A DNA stretch of 64,000 nt from HRBIN35 sp036741875 (GCA_036741875.1 DAINRM010000001.1:1-64000); one strand, 5' to 3'. Shown: positions 24,634 through 34,055, numbered from the stretch's first letter. Notes: generated by a model not told the origin, from the letters alone. Numbers and translations are program-made.

Positions 24634-27600
24634 ATGTTTAAATTTCCAGAAATTCCGGAATTAGAAAAACTAATCATAAATTTTTGGAAAACAAACAAAA
24701 CCTTTTTAAAATCAGTTCTTCAAAATAAAAATAAAAAAAGATTTAACTGGTTTGAGGGTCCTCCCTATGCTAATGCTGTTCCTCATATTGGACACTTTCT
24801 TATAAGAATTTATAAAGATACGACAATGAGATTTTATACGATGAGAGGTTATTACGTGCCAAGAAGAGCTGGATGGGATACACATGGACTTCCTATAGAG
24901 GTTGCTACAGAAAAAGAACTTGGTTTTAAAACTAAAAAAGATATTTATGATTATGGTATTGAAGAGTTTAACAAAAAATGTAAAGAACTTGTAATGAAAT
25001 ACAAACATGCTTGGGAAGAAACTGATGAGAGAATGGGATTTTGGATTGATCATAAAAATGCTTATGTTACTTACGATCCTTTTTATATTGAATCAACTTG
25101 GTGGATTCTTTCACAAATTTATAAGAAAGGTCTTTTAGTAAAAGAATATAGGATTTTTCCTTATTGTCCTAGATGCGAAACTGTTCTTTCAAAAGCAGAG
25201 CTTGGTATGCCTGATGCTTATAAAAAAGTAAAAGATCCTGATGTTTATGTCCTCTTTAAAGTTAAAAATAGAGATGAATATCTACTTATTTGGACAACTA
25301 CCCCTTGGACTTTACCTGGAAATTTAGCTTTAGCAGTTAATCCAGAATTTGATTATTATCTTTATAAATTAGATGGCAAAAAAGTATGGACGCATCAAAA
25401 ATTAGATGGAGAGGTAGTTAAAACTCTTAAGGGTAAAGATCTTGTAGGTATAGAATATGAGCCTCTTTTTGATATTAAGAACTTTGAGATAAATAAAAAT
25501 GATTATAAAGTTTATCCTGCAGATTTTGTTAAAGAAGAAGAAGGTACAGGAATAGTTCATATTGCTCCAGCTTACGGAGATGATGACTTTAAATTAGGAG
25601 AAAAACATAAATTAGGAATTTTGAATTATCTTGACTCACAAGGAAGATTTGTAAGCGGTTATATAAAAGATTTAGAAGGTAAAATTGAAGGAAAATACTT
25701 TAAAGAAGCCGATGAAATTATTTTAAACTATTTGAAAGAAAAAGGATTAATTTGGAAGGGAGATCTAAAAGGTTATGAACATGAATATCCTCATTGTTGG
25801 CGATGTAAAAATCCTTTAATATATTTTGCTAATTCTGGATGGGTAATTAAAATTTCAAAATTAAAAGATGATCTTATTCAAAATCATAATAAAGTTAGAT
25901 GGATTCCAGAAGAATATGGAAATAGATTTTATGAATGGATTAAAGAGGGTGTTGATTGGAATCTTTCAAGAACAAGATTTTGGGGAATACCTTTACCATT
26001 TTGGGTTTGTGAAAGATGTGGTTATACGGAAAGTATTAGCAGTTTAGAAGAGTTTTCTAAAAAATTTAAAGCTAATAATAATTATTTCTTAATGAGACAC
26101 ACAGAAGCTTTAAGTAATAAGAAAAATTTTCTTTCTTCCTATCCTGAAGACAAGTTTAATCCTTTAACTAGAAAAGGAGCAAATGATGCTAGAAAAAAAG
26201 CCTTTGCTTTAAGAAAATTTAAAATAGATATTATTTATGCTTCTCCGCTTGCAAGAACTAAGCAGACCGCGGAAATTATAAGTGAAATTTTGAAGGTTCC
26301 TGTAATTTTTGATCATCGACTTAGAGAGATAGATTTAGGAGAATTAAATGGTAAGCATTATGAAGAATTTGATAAATTCTACTACAATGAATTTACAGGC
26401 AAAAGAGATTTAGAGAAAAAACCGGTAAATGGAGAAAGTTTAAATGATGTAAGAAAAAGAGTTATTAATTTCCTTTTAGATTTAGAAAAGCTTCATAAAG
26501 GTAAAAATATTTTGATAGTTTCTCATGGAGCACCTCTTTGGATGTTAGAAAACGAAATGAAAGCTTTAAACGATGAAGATATTGTTGATTTTAAAATTAA
26601 ATCTTATGAACTTGGAGAGTTAAGAAAAATTGAATTTAAAGTAGTCCCAAGAAATTCTGAAGGTTTGATCGATCTTCATAAACCATTTGTGGATAATTTT
26701 TCTTGGCTTTGTCCTAAATGTAAGGGTTTAATGAAAAGAACTCCAGAAATAGCTGATATTTGGTTTGATTCAGGTTGCGTACCTTTTGCTTCTAATTACT
26801 ATCCAAAAAGAAATAAATTGGAAATAGATAAAAATATTATTTATCCTGCTGATGTTCTTATAGAAGCAATAGATCAAACAAGAGGATGGTTTTATACTCT
26901 TCTAGCTATTAGCGTTCTTTTAAAGAATAAATCACCATATAAAAATATAGTTTGTTTAGGTTTTGTCTTAGATTCTCAAGGAAGAAAAATGTCTAAATCA
27001 TTAGGAAATTTTGTTGAACCTTGGGAAATTATGGAAAAATACGGTGCTGATGTTTTAAGAACTTATTTCTATTATCTTAATAAGGAGGGAGATAACAAAC
27101 TTTATAAAGAGGAAGAACTTAAAACATTCAAAAATGAATTTTATGGTCTTCTTTTCAACATTTTGAAATTCTATAAATTTTATTATGATCCAAGTATAAG
27201 AAGCTTTAAAGGTAAAAAAGAAATGCAGATAATAGATATTTGGTTTTTAGCAAGATTTAAAGAGGTTTATCAAGAATATTTGAAGAATATGGAAAATTTT
27301 GGTTTTCATAAAGCTACCAGACTTCTTTTCGATCTTTTAGGAGACTTTTCAAGATGGTGGCTTAGAAGATCAAGAGAAAGATTTCAAAACCCGAAAAACA
27401 AAAAAGAATTTATCAATGCTTATCTTAATTTTCAAGACTTTTTATATGATTATCTAAAAATGTTAGCACCTCTTTCTCCTTTTGTGGCTGAGTATATTTA
27501 TCAAGAAATAAAAGATGATTTAAGGGTAAGATATCCAGTAAAGGAAAGCATTCATTTAGAAAAATTAGGAGAACCTCTTAAATTAACTCTCAAAGAAAAA

Positions 27601-28119
27601 ATGCTTCTTGAAGAAATGGAGAAAATAAGAATGATTGCTTCTGAAGTTCATAGATTAAGAAAAGAAAATAATCTTAAGCTTAGGCTTCCTCTTAAATCTT
27701 TATACATTAAAACAAAATATTCTCCAGAAGTTTTGGAAATTTTGAAAGATGAAGTTAACGTGATGGAAATAATTTTTGGTGAGCCAAAAGAAAAAGAAGG
27801 TTTTCTTTATTCACAAACACCAGATGAATTTTGGCTTGATGCTAAAATTGATGAAAAACAAAAAGTAATGGGAATAGTAAAAGATTTTGTAAGAATGATA
27901 CAAGATTTAAGACAAGATGCTGGACTTATGCCTAAAGAAAGTGTTTTGCTTAAATTTGAAGCTCCTAAACTTTTAAGTGAAATTATAAATAAAAATATTA
28001 AAACAATTGAAAGATTAACCAAATCTAAATTAGTTAAAAACGGAAAAGTCATTTTAGCAGAAAAAGAAACAGATTATGAAAATTTTGGTAAGGTCAAAAT
28101 AGTTATTTATAAAAGTTGA
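24634..28119 (+). CDS. ileS: isoleucyl-tRNA synthetase with inserted histidine-phosphatase domain
   Basis: This 1161-residue enzyme charges tRNA-Ile. It is the archaeal/eukaryal-like type: HIGH at 51-54, WTTTPWTLPGN in the editing domain, KMSKS at 785-789, a DIWFDSG core stretch and a C-terminal anticodon-binding region. About 180 residues (roughly 483-662) are inserted between the two CxxC halves of a zinc-ribbon region (VCERC before, LCPKC after). The insert is a complete histidine phosphatase/phosphoglycerate-mutase-type domain: R488-H489-T-E, ASPLARTKQTAE, REIDLGELNG and V-S-H631-G-A-P. All expected active-site residues are kept. The role of the phosphatase is unknown. The gene follows htpX and leads into the tRNA-binding gene after 5 bases. 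Confidence 0.93.
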   Translation: MFKFPEIPELEKLIINFWKTNKTFLKSVLQNKNKKRFNWFEGPPYANAVPHIGHFLIRIYKDTTMRFYTMRGYYVPRRAGWDTHGLPIEVATEKELGFKTKKDIYDYGIEEFNKKCKELVMKYKHAWEETDERMGFWIDHKNAYVTYDPFYIESTWWILSQIYKKGLLVKEYRIFPYCPRCETVLSKAELGMPDAYKKVKDPDVYVLFKVKNRDEYLLIWTTTPWTLPGNLALAVNPEFDYYLYKLDGKKVWTHQKLDGEVVKTLKGKDLVGIEYEPLFDIKNFEINKNDYKVYPADFVKEEEGTGIVHIAPAYGDDDFKLGEKHKLGILNYLDSQGRFVSGYIKDLEGKIEGKYFKEADEIILNYLKEKGLIWKGDLKGYEHEYPHCWRCKNPLIYFANSGWVIKISKLKDDLIQNHNKVRWIPEEYGNRFYEWIKEGVDWNLSRTRFWGIPLPFWVCERCGYTESISSLEEFSKKFKANNNYFLMRHTEALSNKKNFLSSYPEDKFNPLTRKGANDARKKAFALRKFKIDIIYASPLARTKQTAEIISEILKVPVIFDHRLREIDLGELNGKHYEEFDKFYYNEFTGKRDLEKKPVNGESLNDVRKRVINFLLDLEKLHKGKNILIVSHGAPLWMLENEMKALNDEDIVDFKIKSYELGELRKIEFKVVPRNSEGLIDLHKPFVDNFSWLCPKCKGLMKRTPEIADIWFDSGCVPFASNYYPKRNKLEIDKNIIYPADVLIEAIDQTRGWFYTLLAISVLLKNKSPYKNIVCLGFVLDSQGRKMSKSLGNFVEPWEIMEKYGADVLRTYFYYLNKEGDNKLYKEEELKTFKNEFYGLLFNILKFYKFYYDPSIRSFKGKKEMQIIDIWFLARFKEVYQEYLKNMENFGFHKATRLLFDLLGDFSRWWLRRSRERFQNPKNKKEFINAYLNFQDFLYDYLKMLAPLSPFVAEYIYQEIKDDLRVRYPVKESIHLEKLGEPLKLTLKEKMLLEEMEKIRMIASEVHRLRKENNLKLRLPLKSLYIKTKYSPEVLEILKDEVNVMEIIFGEPKEKEGFLYSQTPDEFWLDAKIDEKQKVMGIVKDFVRMIQDLRQDAGLMPKESVLLKFEAPKLLSEIINKNIKTIERLTKSKLVKNGKVILAEKETDYENFGKVKIVIYKS

Positions 28120-28124
28120 TTTAA

Positions 28125-28454
28125 ATGGAAAAAATAAGTTTAAACGATTTTCAAAAAATAGATTTAAGAGTAGGGAAAATTATAAGTTGTGAAAAAGTAG
28201 AGGGAACTGATAAGCTTTATAAATTATTAGTTGATTTAGGGGATGAAAAAAGAAATATTGTTTCGGGAATTGCTGATAAATATACTCCTGAAGATTTAAA
28301 CGGACAACTTATAGTAGTTATTACTAATTTAGAAGAAAAAGTAATCAAGGGTGTTAAAAGCGAAGGGATGCTTCTTGCTGTTGATGATCCAGAAAATGGC
28401 CCTGTACTTATTGTTCCTCTCTCCCAAGTAAAAGTAGGTTCTAAAGTAAGATGA
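28125..28454 (+). CDS. stand-alone OB-fold tRNA-binding protein (EMAP/Trbp111 type)
   Basis: This 109-residue protein has the tRNA-binding OB fold also found at the MetRS C-terminus and in CsaA/Trbp111: FQKIDLRVGKIISCEKVEGTDKLYKLLVDLG, RNIVSGIADKYTPEDLNGQ, VKSEGMLLAVDD. It binds structured tRNA non-specifically and usually dimerises. It sits between ileS and map with a 4-base overlap to map. It may be the free C-domain of MetRS or may compensate for the EMAP domain missing from PheT; both are inference. Confidence 0.88.
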   Translation: MEKISLNDFQKIDLRVGKIISCEKVEGTDKLYKLLVDLGDEKRNIVSGIADKYTPEDLNGQLIVVITNLEEKVIKGVKSEGMLLAVDDPENGPVLIVPLSQVKVGSKVR

Positions 28455-29209
28455 GTTTTGAAGAAAAATATTATTTAATGAAAAGAGGAGGGAGTATATT
28501 GGCTGAAATTTTAAAAACTCTCTCTCAAGAAGTTAAAGAAGGGATTAGCCTTAAAAAACTTGACTCTTTAGCAGAAGAACTTATTTATAGCTTTGGAGCC
28601 GAACCAGCTTTTAAGGGCTATAAAGCACCTTTTGCTACTAAAGAGTACCCTTATACTTTATGTGCTTCTTTAAATGAAATAATTGTTCATGGCTATCCTG
28701 AAGAAAATATTTATTTAAAACCAGGAGATGTTTTGAAACTTGATCTCGGTTTAAAATATCAAGGTGTTTTTTTAGATTCTGCTATTACATTATTTGTTGA
28801 AGAAACTAAAGAAGAAATTATTTATCTTATTGATATTACTAGAAAAGCCTTAAAGGAGGCTTTAAAAATTATAAAACCTGGAATAAAAACTGGAGATATA
28901 GGATGGAAAATTGAATCTACCATTGAGGACGCTGGTTTAAGTGTGATTAAAGACTTTTGTGGACATGATATTGGAGAGGTTTTACATGGAGATTTACAGA
29001 TATTTAACTTTGGAGATCCTGGACAAGGTAAACTTATAAAGGAAGGGATGTTTTTTACTCTTGAACCTATGGCTTCTTTAGGTTCTGGAGAAATAGAAAG
29101 AATCGATGATTATGTTTTTAGAACGAAAGATAATTCTATATCTAGTCATTTTGAAGTAACTTTAGTTGTTAAAGAAAATGGTGCAGAAGTTTTAACCCCT
29201 CTTATTTAA
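28451..29209 (+). CDS. map: methionine aminopeptidase type I
   Basis: This 252-residue enzyme removes the initiator methionine. The metal and substrate ligands can be read in order: H in IIVHGYP, two Asp in LKLDLGLKYQGVFLDSAIT, H in CGHDIGEVLHGD, E in FTLEPMA and E in SSHFEVTLVV. The last is usually in a Q-F-E-H context, so this is a slightly diverged member. The start overlaps the tRNA-binding gene by 4 bases. Confidence 0.93.
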   Translation: MSFEEKYYLMKRGGSILAEILKTLSQEVKEGISLKKLDSLAEELIYSFGAEPAFKGYKAPFATKEYPYTLCASLNEIIVHGYPEENIYLKPGDVLKLDLGLKYQGVFLDSAITLFVEETKEEIIYLIDITRKALKEALKIIKPGIKTGDIGWKIESTIEDAGLSVIKDFCGHDIGEVLHGDLQIFNFGDPGQGKLIKEGMFFTLEPMASLGSGEIERIDDYVFRTKDNSISSHFEVTLVVKENGAEVLTPLI

Positions 29210-29234
29210 GGTCGAAATTAATAAATATAAAATA

Positions 29235-29456
29235 ATGATTTTAAAAAAAGAATTTGAGGAGTTTTTAAAAAAATTATCTGAAGAGATTCCTAAAGATAAA
29301 AAACAAGTTTTTTTTGAAGAATGCAATAGATTATGTAAAAAATATGATGAAGAATTTAAAAAAACTCCTCCAGAAAAATATGAAGAATTTTTCTTTAGTT
29401 TTTTAGACGAGCTGTTTAATATTTATTACAAATATTCAAGAGTGTCGCAAAATTAA
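29235..29456 (+). CDS. small charged hypothetical protein
   Basis: This is a 73-residue, strongly charged, mostly helical peptide (KKEFEEFLKKLSEEIPKDKKQVFFEECNRL, then TPPEKYEEFFFSFLDELFNIYYKYS). There is no known motif or membrane segment. A TATAAA-like box lies just upstream. It sits 25 bases after map and 21 before the next small gene. Function unknown. Confidence 0.5.
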   Translation: MILKKEFEEFLKKLSEEIPKDKKQVFFEECNRLCKKYDEEFKKTPPEKYEEFFFSFLDELFNIYYKYSRVSQN

Positions 29457-29477
29457 TAAAAATTTAATAAAATAAAA

Positions 29478-29948
29478 ATGATTTTTGAAAGTTTTAAAGG
29501 AGAAAGACCAAAATTTCCAGAAGGATTAGATTTAGAATTAAACTTTAAATTTCTTAAAGAATTGTTTCATTTTTTTGCTCAATTTAAATCTCGCTTCCCG
29601 GAATTAAATATAAGTTTAAGAGATTTATTTGAATTTGTTAAAAATCACAAATCTTTGATTGAAGAATTTTATAATTCTTTGTTTAAACTTTACTTAGAAG
29701 GAAGAATAACTTTAGAAGAATTAAGAGAAAAAATAAAGGAACATCCCTTATATCAAGAAATTGCAGGTATCTCTCGATATAGAGAAATAGGAAAGATTAG
29801 CCCAGAATTAGCATTAGGATTAGCAGTAATATTAGCTTTTTTGGGTTTAGCTATTATAGAAGCTTCTGTTATACTATTTGGAAACTTTGGTATAGGTCAA
29901 GTACATAAATTGGAAGAAATTAAAAAGGTTTTCGAAAACCCACGTTAA
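29478..29948 (+). CDS. hypothetical protein with one C-terminal membrane helix
   Basis: The first 110 of 156 residues are soluble and helical (FLKELFHFFAQFKSRFPEL, LRDLFEFVKNHKSLIEEFYNSLF). They are followed by one membrane helix (ALGLAVILAFLGLAIIEASVILF) and a short charged tail, so it is a tail-anchored-like protein. Its style resembles the unknown proteins of the 18.9-23.6 kb block, but I see no clear sequence match. The 3' end is 9 bases from the converging tRNA-Tyr. Confidence 0.55.
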   Translation: MIFESFKGERPKFPEGLDLELNFKFLKELFHFFAQFKSRFPELNISLRDLFEFVKNHKSLIEEFYNSLFKLYLEGRITLEELREKIKEHPLYQEIAGISRYREIGKISPELALGLAVILAFLGLAIIEASVILFGNFGIGQVHKLEEIKKVFENPR

Positions 29949-29957
29949 TAATTTTAG

Positions 29958-30041
29958 TCCAGGGGGCAGGATTCGAACCTGCGCAGCCACGAGGGCGCCT
30001 GGTTTACAGCCAGGTGCGTTTGACCACTCCGCCACCCCTGG
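29958..30041 (-). tRNA. tRNA-Tyr (GTA)
   Basis: Read on the minus strand, acceptor CCAGGGG/CCCCTGG closes. The anticodon stem CCTGG/CCAGG encloses CTGTAAA, giving GTA. A long variable arm (class II) follows, as expected for bacterial tRNA-Tyr. CCA is not encoded. Confidence 0.93.
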
Positions 30042-30075
30042 TTTTTACTTAGTAATACATTTATAATTATAGCAA

Positions 30076-31353
30076 ATGCTGATTAGAAATTTCAATAGCT
30101 TAGCTTTAACTAAGGAAAGAGAATTTCTACTTAAAGCTTTAAATTATGGTTTAGAAAAAATTCAACCTGAAAATTATTTAAAAGAAAAGATTAAATTTTA
30201 TGAAAATGTTTTAGAAATTTCTGACAAAACTTATGATCTAAAAAATTTTGAAAATGTTTATTTAGTTGCTTATGGTAAGGGTTCATCTTTAATTTCGAAA
30301 TATTTAGAAGAAAATCTGAAAGATTTTTTAAAAGAAGGATATGTTATTGATACTAAAGAAGAAGGTTTTAAAAAAATTAATTTTACCTTAGGAACCCATC
30401 CTTTACCATCAAAAGAAAATCTAGAGTTTACCGAAAAAGTAATTAAAAGATTTGAAGGAAATTTAAAAGAAAATGATTTAGTTATTGTTATTACCTGTGG
30501 AGGAGGCTCTGTTTTATTTGAAAAACCAGCAAAAATAGGCCTTGAGGAAATTATTAAAATTAATGAAGAACTTTTAAAATCAGGAGCTGATATTTACGAA
30601 ATGAATACAATAAGAAAACATCTTTCTTTAGTTAAAGGGGGAGGGCTGACAAAAATTTTTTATCCGGCAAAAATAATTTCTTTAATTTTATCTGATATTC
30701 CTGGTGATGATATAAGTTTTATAGCCTCAGGACCCACAGTAAAAGATGAAACAACGCTCAAAGAGGCTGTTGAAATTATTAACAAATTTAATTTGAAAAA
30801 CGTAAGAAAAGAGTGGCTTATTGAAACCCCTAAAGAAGATATTTACTTTAAAAACGTTGATTATTTTATTCTCTTAAGCAACAAGGATATCTTAAATGAA
30901 ATTAAAAATTTTTTAAAAAAAGAAGGTTGGGAAACAGAGATTTTAACTTACACTTTAAGTGGAAACGTTAAAGAGATTGCAAAAAAATTTATAAACCTTA
31001 AAACAGAAAGTAAAATTTATCTTTGCGGTGGAGAAACAACTGTTGAAGTTAAAGGGAAGGGAATTGGGGGCAGAAATCAGGAACTTGTTTTATGGTTTTT
31101 GAAATTTTTGAAAGAAGAACCTAGAAATACTATTTTTATTTCTTTTAATACCGATGGTGTTGATAATACAGAATTTGGCGGTGCTTTGGGTGATCTCTTA
31201 AGTCTTAAAAAAACAGATGAAATGAGATTAAATATTGATGAGTTTTTAGAAAATAATGATAGTTTTAATTTTTTCAAAAAAATAGGAGATGGTATTCTTA
31301 CAGGTAAATTAGGTTCTAATGTCTCAGATATAATGATTCTAGCTAATTTTTAG
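30076..31353 (+). CDS. glycerate 2-kinase (GckA/TtuD, MOFRL family)
   Basis: This 425-residue protein has both domains of the MOFRL-type glycerate kinase. The N-terminal part contains YGKGSSLI, LGTHPLPSKENLEFTEKVI, ITCGGGSVLFEKP and the NTIRKHLSLVKGGGLT stretch. The C-terminal MOFRL domain contains LCGGETTVEV, GGRNQELVL and NTDGVDNTEFGGALGD. It phosphorylates D-glycerate to 2-phosphoglycerate with ATP, entering lower glycolysis. It overlaps the convergent FAD oxidase by 15 bases at the 3' ends. Confidence 0.9.
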   Translation: MLIRNFNSLALTKEREFLLKALNYGLEKIQPENYLKEKIKFYENVLEISDKTYDLKNFENVYLVAYGKGSSLISKYLEENLKDFLKEGYVIDTKEEGFKKINFTLGTHPLPSKENLEFTEKVIKRFEGNLKENDLVIVITCGGGSVLFEKPAKIGLEEIIKINEELLKSGADIYEMNTIRKHLSLVKGGGLTKIFYPAKIISLILSDIPGDDISFIASGPTVKDETTLKEAVEIINKFNLKNVRKEWLIETPKEDIYFKNVDYFILLSNKDILNEIKNFLKKEGWETEILTYTLSGNVKEIAKKFINLKTESKIYLCGGETTVEVKGKGIGGRNQELVLWFLKFLKEEPRNTIFISFNTDGVDNTEFGGALGDLLSLKKTDEMRLNIDEFLENNDSFNFFKKIGDGILTGKLGSNVSDIMILANF

Positions 31354-32952
31354 TTTTGATTTTACATACTCTAAATCAACATCGATCTTTTTGCCTCGAT
31401 TAAAAATTTTATAAGGATCAAAAATATTTTTTATTTCAACAAAAATTCTATAAATTTCTTCACCAAAAAGTTTTCTTAAATAATACCCTCTAATTAAACC
31501 ATCATTATGCTCAGCCGTAAAAGAACCTTGATATTCTAAAACAAGATCATAAACTTTTTCCATTAAAGGAAAAATAATATTCTTTTCTTTTTTCATATCT
31601 AAAAGAGGAATAATATGCAAATTACCATCACCTAAATGACCAGAAATAGTATAAATTATTTTAGATTCATCTAAAATTTTTTTAAGCTTAGGAAAGAATT
31701 CTGGAAAATATTCGGGATTAACAATAATATCATCAATAAATGGTGCTGCTAAACGATTTTTAATTTTTTCCCTTAAAAGTTTAAAAGTGTCTCTTCTTAA
31801 TTTCCAATATTTTTGTGCTTCCTTTTCATCTTTACAGGTTCGATATTTTAATTTTAAATCCTTTAAGATTTCTTCAGTTTCTTTTACTTTTTCTTCTATT
31901 AATTTTTCACTATTTTCTCCAAATTGAATTAAAATGATTAATTTCGGAATACCTGAAAGTATTATGAGCTTTATTTCTGGTAAAAAGAATTTAAACGTTG
32001 AAAAAATACCTTTAGCTCCTAAAACTTCAGCCATTTCTTTTGCAAATCTTAAATAAATTTTAAAAGTATGATCATCAGTAATTTCTAAACTTGTTGGATT
32101 TAAGGGTAAAATTTTTTGTAAAAAACTTGGAATTGAATTTATATCTTTTAAAAAAACAATAATTAATCTTTCTATTTTTTCTTTTTCAATCAATTTAATT
32201 TTTGCCTTAGTAATTATCCCTAAGGTTCCTTGTGAACCAATAAAAATTTTACTCAAATCAAAACCGTCTGATGATAAAATGTTCCAAATATTATAGCCAG
32301 CAGAATTTTTTTTAACTTTAGGCTGACTTCTTTTTATAATTTCAGTGTTTTCTTTAAAAAGCTTATAAATTTTTCTATATATCTCTCCTTCAAAATTATC
32401 TAACATCATTTTTCTTTCTAAATCTTCAAAACTTATTTTTTTAAATTTATATTCATTTCCATCACTTAAAACAACATTAATATCTTCAACATAATTTTCT
32501 GTTTTTCCGTACTTAAGAGTTTTTTCTCCGCCAGAATTATTAGCTATCATTCCTCCTAAAGCACAAAAATCCTTAGAAGCAGGATAAGATGGTAACATTA
32601 AATCTAAACTATTAATTTCTTTTTCAAAATCTCTAAAATAGACTCCTGGTTCTACATAAGCTCTTTTTTCTTCTTTATTTATCTCAAAATGATTGAAATA
32701 TTTTGTAAAAACTAAAATTAAATCTTCTCCAATAGCACCTCCTGACATATCTGTTCCTGCAGATCTTGAAGTTAAGGAAATATTATTTTTCTTTGCATAA
32801 TCTACAATTAATGAAATATCTTTCACGCTTTTTGGAAAAATAACAGCTTTTGGTTTTATCTTAAAAATACTTTTGTCTTCAGAAAATTCTTCTAAAATAC
32901 TTTCATCTTTTAAAATCTCACCTTCTATTTTAAGTTCAAAAATTTCATTCAT
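31339..32952 (-). CDS. GlcD-type FAD-linked oxidase
   Basis: This is a 537-residue flavoprotein of the vanillyl-alcohol-oxidase fold. The FAD site is PKAVIFPKSVKDISLIV, SRSAGTDMSGGAIG and GGMIANNSGGEKTLKYGKT. The C-terminal cap ends with SGHLGDGNLHI and AEHNDGLIRG, as in glycolate oxidase GlcD and D-lactate dehydrogenases. The acceptor and substrate (glycolate, D-lactate, D-2-hydroxyglutarate or D-glycerate) cannot be told. Beside a glycerate kinase, a hydroxyacid connected to glycerate is plausible. No GlcF iron-sulfur partner is in the window. Confidence 0.87.
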   Translation of the reverse strand: MNEIFELKIEGEILKDESILEEFSEDKSIFKIKPKAVIFPKSVKDISLIVDYAKKNNISLTSRSAGTDMSGGAIGEDLILVFTKYFNHFEINKEEKRAYVEPGVYFRDFEKEINSLDLMLPSYPASKDFCALGGMIANNSGGEKTLKYGKTENYVEDINVVLSDGNEYKFKKISFEDLERKMMLDNFEGEIYRKIYKLFKENTEIIKRSQPKVKKNSAGYNIWNILSSDGFDLSKIFIGSQGTLGIITKAKIKLIEKEKIERLIIVFLKDINSIPSFLQKILPLNPTSLEITDDHTFKIYLRFAKEMAEVLGAKGIFSTFKFFLPEIKLIILSGIPKLIILIQFGENSEKLIEEKVKETEEILKDLKLKYRTCKDEKEAQKYWKLRRDTFKLLREKIKNRLAAPFIDDIIVNPEYFPEFFPKLKKILDESKIIYTISGHLGDGNLHIIPLLDMKKEKNIIFPLMEKVYDLVLEYQGSFTAEHNDGLIRGYYLRKLFGEEIYRIFVEIKNIFDPYKIFNRGKKIDVDLEYVKSKLKIS

Positions 32953-32962
32953 TAAAAATAAT

Positions 32963-32972
32963 TTTATATAAT
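32963..32972. promoter_or_regulatory. overlapping divergent -10 boxes
   Basis: The 32-base gap between the divergent FAD oxidase and DUF763 genes contains TATAAA on the minus strand (32963-32968) and TATAAT on the plus strand (32967-32972), overlapping by 2 bases. They end 10 and 12 bases before the respective ATGs, so the two transcripts would compete for polymerase. Confidence 0.5.
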
Positions 32973-32984
32973 ATCTAAAGAAAA

Positions 32985-34055
32985 ATGAAAACAGGAACTA
33001 TCACTTTTAGCTTAGATACAGGAAAATGTCCTCGATGGCTTTTTGAAAGAATGAAAATTTTAGCTGGAATAATGAGTGAAATTATTATTGAAGAATTCGG
33101 TGAGGAAGAATTTTTAAAAAAATTAAGTGATCCTTTTTGGTTTCAAGCTTTTGGTTGTGCTTTAGCTTTTGATTGGAACTCTTCAGGGCTTACAGTAACA
33201 ACAACCGCTGCTTTAAAATTAGCTCTTCAAGAAAGAGATTTAGGAATTTACGTTTGTGGAGGAAAAGGAAAAACTTCAAGAAAAACACCTGAAGAAATTT
33301 TAATTTTAGGAGAAAAATTGGGTTTTGATCCCTATCATTATATAAATTATTCAAAACTTATTGCTAAAATTGATAATTCTCTCATTCAAGATGGCTTTAA
33401 TATTTACCATCATACTTTTATAATTACAAAAAATGGAAATTTTGCTGTTATTCAGCAAGGAATGAATACATCTTTTTCTCTAGCTAGAAGATACCATTGG
33501 TGGAGCAAAGCATTAAAAGAAGATATAACCTTAGAACCTCACACTGGAATAGTTTCTCAAAAAGTTTTTAATAAAGTTTTAAATTTAACCGCTAAGGAAA
33601 GTTTAGAAAATAAAAATTTGATTGTTGAACTAGTAAACTCCCCTAAGGAACTTATAAAAGATTTAAAATTTTTAGAAAAACCATCAAAATCTTTATTTTT
33701 ACCTAATATCGAATTTAAATATCATCCTGTTTTAGAAGAAAGATTTGACATAAAGAGATTGAAAAAGATTATTGAAAAGGCAAGCTTTTTAGAACCAAAA
33801 AAAATAGAAGAACTACTTCTAATTGAAGGTGTTGGACCTAAAACTATAAGAGCTTTATCTTTAATAGGTGAGCTTATTTACAGTAAACCAGCTTCTAAAA
33901 TTGATCCGGCTAGATATTCTTTCGCTCATGGTGGTAAAGATGGCACTCCTTTCCCTGTTGATAAAAAAACTTATGATGAAACTATAAGAATTTTAAATAA
34001 AGCTTTAATTATTTCTAGACAAAAAAAACTTTTTATAAAAAGCAATGCGTCTTAA
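32985..34055 (+). CDS. DUF763 family protein
   Basis: This 356-residue protein matches what I recall of DUF763, found mostly in archaea and some bacteria: the N-terminal GTITFSLDTGKCPRWLFERM, an FGCALAFDWNSSGLTVTT stretch and the Y-H-H-T-F-I-I region. A helix-hairpin-helix-like LLLIEGVGPKTIRALSLI near residue 285 suggests DNA or RNA contact. FAHGGKDGTPFPVDKKTYDETI is a very conserved-looking C-terminal motif. The biochemical role is not established. The next gene, an alkyladenine glycosylase, starts 11 bases inside it, which hints at a link with DNA repair. Confidence 0.85.
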   Translation: MKTGTITFSLDTGKCPRWLFERMKILAGIMSEIIIEEFGEEEFLKKLSDPFWFQAFGCALAFDWNSSGLTVTTTAALKLALQERDLGIYVCGGKGKTSRKTPEEILILGEKLGFDPYHYINYSKLIAKIDNSLIQDGFNIYHHTFIITKNGNFAVIQQGMNTSFSLARRYHWWSKALKEDITLEPHTGIVSQKVFNKVLNLTAKESLENKNLIVELVNSPKELIKDLKFLEKPSKSLFLPNIEFKYHPVLEERFDIKRLKKIIEKASFLEPKKIEELLLIEGVGPKTIRALSLIGELIYSKPASKIDPARYSFAHGGKDGTPFPVDKKTYDETIRILNKALIISRQKKLFIKSNAS

